A DNA stretch of 56,892 nt from CAYVAP01 sp964343195 (GTDB taxonomy: Bacteria > Bacteroidota > Bacteroidia > J057). Under the pieces are notes generated by a model. The model was not told the origin of the DNA. It worked only from the letters and a program-made list of their open reading frames with translations, and did not search any database. The position numbers were made by a program, and so were the translations under genes. The DNA is taken from assembly GCA_964343195.1 (NCBI GenBank), contig CAYFIR010000029.1, positions 1 to 56,892 of the forward strand, read 5' to 3'. This document shows positions 32,361 to 39,377 of this stretch, piece by piece; position 1 is the stretch's first letter, and each line of letters starts with the position of its first letter.

Positions 32361-33092
32361 ATGAGGAACATGGTCGAAATCTTGTACGAGGACAATCACC
32401 TGCTGGTCGTGAACAAACCCTTTTGCATGGCCTCACAGGGGGATGAGACGGGGGATGAAAGTGTATATGACTGGGCCAAGGAGTACATCCGCGTGACCTA
32501 TCAGAAGCAGGGAAACGTCTACCTGGGATTGATTCATCGGTTGGACCGCCCAGCCGGAGGGATCCTGGTGTTGGGAAAAACGTCCAAGGCCGCTTCGCGC
32601 CTGTCCAAGCAGTTTCAGTCCCGTGAAGTCAAAAAGATCTACTACGCTCTGGTGGAGCGCGTTCCGGATCAGCCTCATGGAGAGCTTAGGCATAACCTCA
32701 AAAAACTTCCTGGCCGCAACATCATGCGTGCCTACGACAAAGCCGTTCATGGCAGTAAGCCAGCCCACCTCGACTATCGACTGGTCACCAAGCAGGGCAG
32801 TCGCGCGTTGCTGGAAGTCCGTCTGCATACGGGCCGCCGACATCAGATCCGGGTTCAACTCGCCAGCATGGGCTGTACCATCAAGGGCGATGTCAAGTAC
32901 GGCAAAACCGAATTTAACGCCGACAAGTCCATTTGCCTGCTGGCCCGACGCATCACCTTTGAGCATCCGGTGCAGAAGAAGCCTCTCACCATTGAGGTTC
33001 CCGTTCCGGAAGGGCCAGAATGGCGTCCATTCGACAAACTGGACCGCAGCAAGACTAGCGTTACCAAGCCTGTGGTGACTTGGGGGGCGTGA
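32361..33092 (+). CDS. RluA-family pseudouridine synthase
   Basis: 243 residues. The catalytic motif HRLDRPAGGILVLGKT contains the essential Asp near residue 62; YYALVE and RRHQIRVQLASMG confirm RluA. It converts uridine to pseudouridine in rRNA or tRNA; which position is not decided here. The N-terminus lacks an S4 domain, as in RluA and TruC subgroups. Start: ATG at 32361 or 32370. The intergenic space shared with cutA is too short for two full promoters unless transcripts have little or no leader. Confidence 0.92.
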   Translation: MRNMVEILYEDNHLLVVNKPFCMASQGDETGDESVYDWAKEYIRVTYQKQGNVYLGLIHRLDRPAGGILVLGKTSKAASRLSKQFQSREVKKIYYALVERVPDQPHGELRHNLKKLPGRNIMRAYDKAVHGSKPAHLDYRLVTKQGSRALLEVRLHTGRRHQIRVQLASMGCTIKGDVKYGKTEFNADKSICLLARRITFEHPVQKKPLTIEVPVPEGPEWRPFDKLDRSKTSVTKPVVTWGA

Positions 33093-33148
33093 TTCGGGTG
33101 AAATTTTCAGCGACTCTCAGCGTCTTGCCTGCATGACCGCTATAGACC

Positions 33149-33706
33149 TTATTCCTCAAGCTTCTTCTTCCGCATCCTTCGGGGATTGTACCACAGCCAA
33201 AAACCGCTGACTGAGAGGATAATCAGGCCCAGTCCAGAGAGGGTCGAGTAGGTCAGCTTGAAGGTGTCCTTTCCCAGGACGATGTACCGATCCAGGATGG
33301 AGCCATCATGGATTTGTTCGATAAGATCGGAGTAGCGTCGGCCTACGGACCGTATTTCTCCCGTCTGAAGGTCCAACTGTACTTCCTGATACCCTGCTTC
33401 AAAGCGGACTTTGACGATGCCCTTGCCGGGACGAAGGTCCAGCCGATCAATGGAGGGAGAGATTTGCATTGAATCTTCAGCGTATTGCTGAGCGATGTGG
33501 ATCAGGGTATCCACAGACATCCAGGTCTGAGCTTCCGTTGAGAAGCCCTTTTGGGTACTCGGCAGCAGCTCGATCTGTTTTTTCCAGCCTAGCAGGATGC
33601 CGGTTACTCCCATGATCAGCATGAAAGCCAGGACAGGGACGGCCACCCACTTGTGGAGTTTTCGGTAAAAACGGGTCTGTTGAGCAAGCTGTTTTTTTGA
33701 AGCCAT
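33149..33706 (-). CDS. PepSY-associated membrane protein
   Basis: 185 residues: two membrane helices at about 22-44 and 148-172 flank a periplasmic PepSY-like domain (about 60-140). FYRKLHKWVAVPVLAFMLIMGVTGILLGWKK and LIILSVSGFWLWYNPRR are usual for this group, which includes small members of the PiuB/FMN-reductase family. A role in iron reductase or extracytoplasmic protease control is known for relatives but not shown here. Divergent from tpiA. Confidence 0.88.
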   Translation of the reverse strand: MASKKQLAQQTRFYRKLHKWVAVPVLAFMLIMGVTGILLGWKKQIELLPSTQKGFSTEAQTWMSVDTLIHIAQQYAEDSMQISPSIDRLDLRPGKGIVKVRFEAGYQEVQLDLQTGEIRSVGRRYSDLIEQIHDGSILDRYIVLGKDTFKLTYSTLSGLGLIILSVSGFWLWYNPRRMRKKKLEE

Positions 33707-33798
33707 AGAAAGGAGGCAAGTGCAATTTGAGGAGGGGCTATTCTTACGAATTTAACGCTTATCCCAATTTGTAGCAATTGGCCTTCATAACGCCATTA

Positions 33799-33830
33799 TT
33801 TGGGGTAATCCGGCAAATAGGTTAGCTTGC
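33799..33830 (+). promoter_or_regulatory. Candidate tpiA promoter
   Basis: TTTG (33799-33802), 20-nt spacer, then TAGCTTGC (33823-33830), which resembles the Bacteroidota -7 element with two mismatches. A similar TACTTGC precedes rnpB. A leader of about 40 nt to the ATG at 33876 would result. Confidence 0.3.
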
Positions 33831-33875
33831 CATTCCCTGAAATTATTCCCGACATAATCGAAAAACTCACCCATT

Positions 33876-34640
33876 ATGGCTACCCAAATCGCAGCTGGTA
33901 ACTGGAAAATGAACCTCGACCTTGGACAGGGCCGAGAGCTTGCTCAAACCCTTGCTTCCCGCTTCATCGCAGAAACTACCGGATCGAAAGAGGTAATCAT
34001 TGCCCCTTCCTTTCCCCTTTTGGCTACCATCAGCCCGATCGTTGCCACCAATCCCCATATCCACCTGGCAGCCCAGAATATGCATCAGGCGGACAAAGGG
34101 GCCTTTACTGGCGAAGTTTCAGCCGAGATGCTCAAGTCTGTAGGCTGTACCCACGTGATCCTGGGGCACTCAGAGCGTCGTCAGATTTTTGGAGAAGACA
34201 ATGCATTGCTCGCGGAAAAGGTAGATCAGGCGCTGAAATATGGCCTCAAAGTGATCTACTGTATCGGGGAAACCCTGGAGCAGCGTGAAGCTGGAGAAAC
34301 CCTGGCAGTAAATGCTTCGCAGCTAAGTGAGGGAACCTTCCACCTGTCTGCGGATCAGTACAAGGAGCTGATCGTTGCCTACGAACCCGTTTGGGCAATT
34401 GGCACTGGGAAAACCGCCAGCCCTGAGCAGGCGCAGGAGGTACACGCCGCCATTCGCAAGCAGCTTGCAGATAAATATGGGCAGGCCACTGCTGACCAGA
34501 CCTCTATCCTGTATGGCGGTAGCGTAAAGCCAGGAAATGCTTCGGAGCTATTCTCTCAGGCCGATATTGATGGGGGCCTTGTAGGCGGAGCCAGCCTGAA
34601 AGCTGAAGATTTTATTTCCATCATCCAGGCACTTGGGTAA
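33876..34640 (+). CDS. tpiA: Triosephosphate isomerase
   Basis: 254 residues, glycolysis/gluconeogenesis: interconverts dihydroxyacetone phosphate and glyceraldehyde 3-phosphate in the cytosol. The loop-1 motif NWKMN, the electrophilic His in GHSERR, the catalytic Glu in YEPVWAIGTGKTAS and the phosphate-binding YGGSVKPGN are all present. Length is typical. A long terminator hairpin begins 22 bp after the stop codon. Pgi, another enzyme of the pathway, is encoded at 42783 but is not co-transcribed. Confidence 0.98.
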   Translation: MATQIAAGNWKMNLDLGQGRELAQTLASRFIAETTGSKEVIIAPSFPLLATISPIVATNPHIHLAAQNMHQADKGAFTGEVSAEMLKSVGCTHVILGHSERRQIFGEDNALLAEKVDQALKYGLKVIYCIGETLEQREAGETLAVNASQLSEGTFHLSADQYKELIVAYEPVWAIGTGKTASPEQAQEVHAAIRKQLADKYGQATADQTSILYGGSVKPGNASELFSQADIDGGLVGGASLKAEDFISIIQALG

Positions 34641-34662
34641 CAAATCCTGTAAACCCAGTAGT

Positions 34663-34724
34663 TCCCGGGCCAGATGAAAAGCTAACACAACCGTTTGGGT
34701 TAATCTGGCCTGGGATATTTTTTA
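34663..34724 (+). terminator. Intrinsic terminator after tpiA, abutting the next start codon
   Basis: TCCCGGGCCAGAT (34663-34675) pairs with ATCTGGCCTGGGA (34703-34715, one G-U); an AACC/GGTT mini-stem lies in the loop. ATATTTTTTA follows at once, ending 2 nt before the ATG at 34726. Confidence 0.85.
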
Positions 34725-34725
34725 T

Positions 34726-35466
34726 ATGGCATCCCGACAGAAGCATCGGGGGCAGCATAGCAATGACCCTCGTTTATTTAGCGAAAAATGGATTCCCATC
34801 CTCAACCAGGCGGTACACGACCTATCCTGGTTGTTGACTCGGGGCTACGGCGAGAAATCTGCCCTGGCTCTGGTAGGGAATCGTTTTAGGCTAAATGTGC
34901 GACAGCGAAAAGCCCTATGGCGAGCGGTCTGCTCAGATGAAGCCTGGGAGCATCGACAGGCTAAACGCCTTGCTCCGGCAGCCGTGCGGGGACAGTCTCT
35001 TGTAATCGACGGGTATAACCTGCTGATCACCATGGAAAGCGCCCTTGGTGGCGGAATCGTCATTGAGTGTCGGGATGGGACTTTTCGCGACATAGCATCG
35101 GTACATGGCACCTACCGCAAGGTGGAGGAAACCATTCCGGCGCTGTCCATGATTGGCGTTCATCTCCAAAATATGGAGATAGATGCTGTCTGCTGGCTGC
35201 TGGACCGGCCCGTTTCCAATAGCGGATTATTGCGCGGGATCATGCTTGAAATTGCAGAGCAATACGGGTTCAACTGGTCCGTGGAGCTGCTTAACAGCCC
35301 TGACAAGGGCATTGTGGATCGTTCCGATTTTATTGCGGTGTCCTCTGATGGCTGGGTGTTGGATCACTGTCGGCATTGGTATAACCTCAACCGGGACCTG
35401 CTGAGCAAGATCCCCAAAGCCAACGTGATACGGTTGGATGGGAAGTCTGACGGCTCCACGGAGTAA
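34726..35466 (+). CDS. DUF434/DUF5616 family protein
   Basis: 246 residues. Residues about 25-80 match DUF434 (ALALVGNRFRLNVRQRKALWRAVCS), followed by DUF5616-type sequence (about 90-240). IDGYNLLITMES (about 104-115), VCWLLDRPVSNSG (about 156) and DRSDFIAVSSDGWVLDH (about 206) present acidic residues in the order expected of a PIN/NYN-like nuclease fold; this is inference and no function is established for the family. The tpiA terminator ends at its start codon, so it needs an independent start of transcription or antitermination. Confidence 0.85.
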   Translation: MASRQKHRGQHSNDPRLFSEKWIPILNQAVHDLSWLLTRGYGEKSALALVGNRFRLNVRQRKALWRAVCSDEAWEHRQAKRLAPAAVRGQSLVIDGYNLLITMESALGGGIVIECRDGTFRDIASVHGTYRKVEETIPALSMIGVHLQNMEIDAVCWLLDRPVSNSGLLRGIMLEIAEQYGFNWSVELLNSPDKGIVDRSDFIAVSSDGWVLDHCRHWYNLNRDLLSKIPKANVIRLDGKSDGSTE

Positions 35467-35486
35467 AATAGTGGTGTATTATTCAA

Positions 35487-35527
35487 TTTCTGGCTAATTT
35501 GGAATCTGATTCCAAATTAGCCAGAAA
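35487..35527. promoter_or_regulatory. Perfect 41-bp palindrome ending 2 bp before the AAA ATPase gene
   Basis: Arms TTTCTGGCTAATTTGGAATC (35487-35506) and its exact reverse complement (35508-35527) are separated by a single T. At the RNA level it would be a 20-bp stem that reaches the ATG at 35530; at the DNA level it would be a very strong two-fold site. Protein is unknown. Confidence 0.8.
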
Positions 35528-35529
35528 CT

Positions 35530-36699
35530 ATGTACGTCAATCGCATCGCTGGTGATAAAATTCTGTCCCTGGCTCAACAGTTCAAAGCTGTCGCCGTGAT
35601 CGGCCCGCGTCAGAGTGGAAAGACCACCCTGGTCAGGAAAATATTCCCAGACAGGCCCTATGTCTCCCTTGAAAATCCCGAACAGCGTCAATTTGCCACC
35701 GAAGACCCTAAGGGATTTTTGAACTCCTATCCCGACGGAGCCATTCTCGATGAAATCCAACGGACGCCACAATTGCTTTCCTGGCTGCAACAGCGACTGG
35801 ATGAGGAGCAACGTACCGGGACGTTTATTCTCACTGGTTCCAATAACTTCCTGTTGCTGGAACAGATCACCCAATCTCTGGCCGGCCGGGTCGCTTATGT
35901 CGATTTGCTGCCTTTTTCGCTTGAAGAATGCCTGGATGAAGGCTCAGAGGGGGCATCACTGGATCAGCAACTCTTTCTGGGAGGCTATCCATCGGTACGT
36001 GCCTTGGGCATTTCTCCGGAGGACTGGTTTCCGGCCTACCTCCGAACCTACGTGGAGCGAGACGTGCGCCAAATCAAAAACCTCGAGAACCTGGCTGCAT
36101 TTGAAAAGCTCCTTTCCTTATGTGCCGGCCGAATCGGGCAATTGGTTAACTATTCCAATCTTGCAGTAGAAGTCGGGGTCGATGTCAAGACCGTCAAATC
36201 CTGGCTGGGAATCTTGCAGGCGAGTTACATCATTCACCTGCTTCCCCCTTATTTCAGGAACTTCAACAAGCGGGTGGTCAAGACGCCGAAACTGTATTTT
36301 TATGACACGGGGCTAGCCAGTCACCTACTTCGGATTAATTCCTCCGAAGACCTCTCCAACCATGCCATGCGAGGGGCACTCTTCGAAAACCTGGTCGTAA
36401 CAGAACTGCTCAAAGGCCGCTTTAACCATGGAAAGCGTTCCAACCTCTACTTTTGGCGGGATCGCAGCGGGCATGAGGTGGACCTCATCTTGGACCGGGG
36501 AGTGGAAGTATGGCCGATAGAAATCAAGTCGGGTCAAACCATCACTTCAGCCTATTTTAAGGGGCTAGAAAAATTTCATCAGATCAGTGGGCAACAGGCG
36601 GGATGGGTGTTTTATGGCGGAGAAGATGGGCAGAAGCGCAGCAATGGAATTGAGGTGAAGGGGTGGCGGGAGTTGGCTTCGCGGGACAGGAGTCATTAG
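35530..36699 (+). CDS. AAA_14/DUF4143 ATPase
   Basis: 389 residues. An N-terminal AAA_14 P-loop ATPase (about 15-160) has Walker A GPRQSGKTTLV and Walker B AILDEIQ, plus a sensor-like LTGSNN. The C-terminal DUF4143 (about 190-350) contains a PD-(D/E)xK-like segment (HEVDLIL...IEIKSG). The family is widespread, often in many copies, and mostly uncharacterised; some members have been proposed to act in DNA or stress processes. Gene is one of few here with a palindrome ending at its start. It is convergent with a small hypothetical gene. Confidence 0.9.
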   Translation: MYVNRIAGDKILSLAQQFKAVAVIGPRQSGKTTLVRKIFPDRPYVSLENPEQRQFATEDPKGFLNSYPDGAILDEIQRTPQLLSWLQQRLDEEQRTGTFILTGSNNFLLLEQITQSLAGRVAYVDLLPFSLEECLDEGSEGASLDQQLFLGGYPSVRALGISPEDWFPAYLRTYVERDVRQIKNLENLAAFEKLLSLCAGRIGQLVNYSNLAVEVGVDVKTVKSWLGILQASYIIHLLPPYFRNFNKRVVKTPKLYFYDTGLASHLLRINSSEDLSNHAMRGALFENLVVTELLKGRFNHGKRSNLYFWRDRSGHEVDLILDRGVEVWPIEIKSGQTITSAYFKGLEKFHQISGQQAGWVFYGGEDGQKRSNGIEVKGWRELASRDRSH

Positions 36700-36700
36700 C

Positions 36701-36994
36701 CTAAGGTTCTTCATAAGCTGTTTTTCCCGCTCGCAATCTTTTCAATATCAATTCATCCTCGGGAGAAATGCCTCTATTGACATATGGCATCTGGTCCGGA
36801 TGACAGGCACAAGGAACAGAATGGATCCATGCACCATTGGTATTGATAGCATCACAGCCTATGCCCCCAAAATTATTGTAAATAAAGTAGTTGGGAACTA
36901 TCGGCTCATGTCTGGGTGTACTTTTCCATTGATATAGCCAAACCAGTACCGTTGCATAGGCCAGCATCCGCCAAAGGAAATTTCGAATATGCAT
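36701..36994 (-). CDS. Small hypothetical membrane-anchored protein
   Basis: 97 residues from the ATG at 36994: one predicted membrane helix near the N-terminus (FLWRMLAYATVLVWLYQW) and then a soluble region with three cysteines (GCDA, VPCACH). No family recognised. It starts 53 bp after the nucleoside hydrolase stop and is probably co-transcribed. The stop codon is 2 bp from the convergent AAA ATPase stop, which supports an annotated gene rather than a spurious frame, but evidence is limited. Confidence 0.5.
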   Translation of the reverse strand: MHIRNFLWRMLAYATVLVWLYQWKSTPRHEPIVPNYFIYNNFGGIGCDAINTNGAWIHSVPCACHPDQMPYVNRGISPEDELILKRLRAGKTAYEEP

Positions 36995-37047
36995 GGGAAT
37001 CGTTTTCCCTGGGACCGATCCCCATGGCGAATTCCACACGGAAAAAG

Positions 37048-38043
37048 CTACATTCCCCAGTTCCCCTCCAACGTCCCCCAAAAATCCTCCCGCATGGAAT
37101 CCGCCTCGATAGCCGTATAGGCTGAAATGTTTCGGCCTCCGTTTTCTGGTGGGGCACTGACCGTCTCCATCGTAGCCCACTGCGGATGCAGGATGGCCTC
37201 TACCAGGGCCAGGTCCCACATGATCCAGCTTTCTCCGGAGTGGACATCGGCCCAGCGCTTTTTGAGCAAATCCGCAGATGGATGGGCATACTGATCCAGT
37301 CGCTCTACGGAGGCTTCATGCTCAAAGGTCAAGTCTGCGGATATGCTGGCAGGCATCACGATGACTTCTAGTTTGTCATTGCTCAGGAGCAAATCCAGCG
37401 CGTTGAGGTCGTTACGTGCGTTGAACTCATTTTTGTTCCAGGCTCCTGTAGCGGGATTATACTGCATGCCGAGCAGATAGGCCCGGACATTGGGCGTAAT
37501 CTCGGGAGCCCGGAGTAATGCTGCGGCCAAATTGGTTACGGGGCCAAGGATCACCACGTCAAGCTTCTGATCCGGGCTAGCCTGTTTTGCCTGCTCGATG
37601 ATGAAGTCCACCGCAGGGCTTTCAGGGATGGGTGCTCCTTCATAGTAGCCCCAGGCATACCCTACGATCCGATCACAGCCGTGTGGGTGGGGCAGATCCA
37701 GGCGACCCATGCCCGTCAGCAGCATTTCATTCAACTGCTGGGAGATGGCCATGGTCTGGATGTTTTCGGTGGGGTAGACGTGCCAGACCGAGTCGGTGAG
37801 CAGCTGCACGTTATTGAAATGGGCGGAGGCGAGGCCAACTACGGGGAAATCTTTTTCGAGCAAGGCACGCACAATAGCGTAGAGGTCGTCCATCTCGTTG
37901 CCGGTATCGGCGTCAATGATGACAGTGTGGTGTGAAGTGTCTGGGAAAGTTTCCGGAGAAGTCTGGTTAGAGGAAACGGGCGATTGACAGCTTTGAATTG
38001 CAGTCGCAACCAGGACAATGGATAGCAGCAGGGCCTTTTTCAT
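37048..38043 (-). CDS. Nucleoside hydrolase lipoprotein
   Basis: 331 residues from the ATG at 38043. A signal segment ends with a lipobox-like IQSC (Cys about 19). The calcium-binding aspartate cluster DADTGNEMDDLYAIV (about 42-56) is the nucleoside hydrolase (IUNH) hallmark; ILGPVTNLAAALL and a Asn/Glu-rich FNARNDLNALDLLL are also typical. Such enzymes release free bases from ribonucleosides. An extracytoplasmic location is inferred from the signal, in contrast to cytosolic relatives. The gene starts 27 bp after the toxin stop codon of the TA module, on the same strand, but functional linkage is doubtful. Confidence 0.88.
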   Translation of the reverse strand: MKKALLLSIVLVATAIQSCQSPVSSNQTSPETFPDTSHHTVIIDADTGNEMDDLYAIVRALLEKDFPVVGLASAHFNNVQLLTDSVWHVYPTENIQTMAISQQLNEMLLTGMGRLDLPHPHGCDRIVGYAWGYYEGAPIPESPAVDFIIEQAKQASPDQKLDVVILGPVTNLAAALLRAPEITPNVRAYLLGMQYNPATGAWNKNEFNARNDLNALDLLLSNDKLEVIVMPASISADLTFEHEASVERLDQYAHPSADLLKKRWADVHSGESWIMWDLALVEAILHPQWATMETVSAPPENGGRNISAYTAIEADSMREDFWGTLEGNWGM

Positions 38044-38069
38044 GCTACGAAAGGTAGTAAAAAGACGCT

Positions 38070-38456
38070 TCAACCCCACTCAGTGGCTACGTCGTATTTC
38101 GCAAACTGACCATCTTGGGTAAGGATAGTCAGATTCGCAGTCTGAGCCTGCGCGATCAACAAGCGATCAAATGGATCTCTGTGGTGGAAAGGTAACTCCT
38201 CCAGCTGGATAAGATGAGGGAGTTGGATAGGAAGTAATGAAAATCCTTGATTTTCAATAGACAACCACATTTGGTCAGTAGATTCCGATAAATCCAGTTT
38301 CCCGATGCTCCGTTTTACGCTTATTTCCCAAAAAGAAATAGGGCTGACCCAAAGTCGATGTTCATTGGATAACAGGCGCTCGTGAGAGCTAACAGGGAAT
38401 TTCGGATCTCCTTCAAGCCACCAAATGAGGGCGTGAGTATCAAATAAGTAGCCCAT
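38070..38456 (-). CDS. VapC-type PIN-domain toxin (second module)
   Basis: 128 residues, with YLFDTHALIWWLEGD, SPISFWEISVKRSIGKL and HHRDPFDRLLIAQA giving the PIN active-site acidic residues. It is paralogous to the toxin at 20255 (shared HRDPFDR and TxxLLW patterns). It starts immediately after the antitoxin stop codon with no spacer. Ribonuclease activity is inferred from the family. Confidence 0.9.
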   Translation of the reverse strand: MGYLFDTHALIWWLEGDPKFPVSSHERLLSNEHRLWVSPISFWEISVKRSIGKLDLSESTDQMWLSIENQGFSLLPIQLPHLIQLEELPFHHRDPFDRLLIAQAQTANLTILTQDGQFAKYDVATEWG

Positions 38457-38681
38457 TTACATATAATCTTTGAAGTCTTCCAGCGGTTCATCGAAGTCTG
38501 GGGACATGTAGATCAATGTACCTTTCATCGCTCCAAAGCAAGGTTTCTGCTGAGGGGGTGGGGTCTCCCCCTTCACCTCCTTCAATAACTGTTTCAACCG
38601 ATCAGCAGGAAGCCGATCAATAGCCCGAATAAGTTCCAGTTTCAGTTCTGCGATGGACATAGATTTTGCTGCTTGTTTCAT
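38457..38681 (-). CDS. DUF2281-type antitoxin (second module)
   Basis: 74 residues. N-terminal helix (AELKLELIRAIDRLPADRLKQLLKEV) and the C-terminal FDEPLEDFKDYM match the first antitoxin. The stop codon TAA abuts the toxin ATG. Another in-frame ATG at residue 8 (MSIAEL) could be the true start. Confidence 0.85.
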   Translation of the reverse strand: MKQAAKSMSIAELKLELIRAIDRLPADRLKQLLKEVKGETPPPQQKPCFGAMKGTLIYMSPDFDEPLEDFKDYM

Positions 38682-38868
38682 GAAGATACGAAAATCGGAG
38701 GCAATGGGTAGATATTCGACTTATTCCATTTGGGTGGATTTTCGGGGTGGCTATCGTAAATCCTATTAATGTGAAAGGGGCTTGCGAGAAAGGCCCTCCA
38801 CGAAAAATAGCCGTTCAGTAAACTTTGTGCCAGCCGATTTTCTGCCGATATACTGGTATATTCATCAC

Positions 38869-39216
38869 ATGAACTATGAAGAATCTCTCAATGCCCTAGA
38901 CGTAGCCTGGGCATTGGAAACCGGGTTCCTATATAAAATACGATATCGGGAAGTTGATTTTTTGCTTGGAGATGAGCTATTGAAGACCCTAAAGCAAATA
39001 GATTTCACTGATCAGGACCTTCTCCCAAAGCAAATAGTTTCCTACATCTGGTTCATTCCTCTATTTATGGAATTGCAAATGCATTCTATTGAGAAAGCTT
39101 CTAATGTGGAGGAATTCGGTAGATATGTTACCCTTGCTAGCCAAATAACTGCCGAAGTATCTCGTATTTTGGGACATGTCCCTGAAGAGCCAGATTGGAA
39201 CACGCCACTCTCCTAG
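38869..39216 (+). CDS. Hypothetical protein
   Basis: 115 residues from the ATG at 38869 (MNYEESLNALDVAWALE). Rich in helical, acidic sequence (about 15 Glu/Asp); no signal peptide, no transmembrane segment and no recognised domain. AT content is visibly higher than in neighbouring genes. The reading frame opens earlier, at 38782, but the upstream residues do not look protein-like. It follows the antitoxin gene of the second module in divergent orientation. Size and composition resemble small immunity proteins, but this is only a hint. Confidence 0.6.
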   Translation: MNYEESLNALDVAWALETGFLYKIRYREVDFLLGDELLKTLKQIDFTDQDLLPKQIVSYIWFIPLFMELQMHSIEKASNVEEFGRYVTLASQITAEVSRILGHVPEEPDWNTPLS

Positions 39217-39296
39217 AATGAGGAAAGCTCGGTACTAAAAAACGGCCAGCCAGGTACTCCCAGCCAGCCATTCTTATTCTGATCAATAAACAATGT

Positions 39297-39365
39297 GAAT
39301 CAAGGGTTATGATCATGGCCTCTACGACGTGCTACAGCCCTTTTTTTGGGGTGAACCCTTGATTC
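39297..39365. other. Inverted repeat after the serB-serA gene
   Basis: GAATCAAGGGTT (39297-39308) and AACCCTTGATTC (39354-39365), perfect 12-bp arms, 45-bp loop. It starts 13 bp downstream of the serB-serA stop. No T-tract; possible stabiliser or site. Confidence 0.5.
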
Positions 39366-39377
39366 GCATAAACACTG

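Noticed and set aside
37000..37219. N-terminal extension of the small gene at 36701 up to 37219
   Set aside because: That part lies over the end of the nucleoside hydrolase gene in another frame and has a Gly/Pro-rich shadow composition; the ATG at 36994 is more likely.
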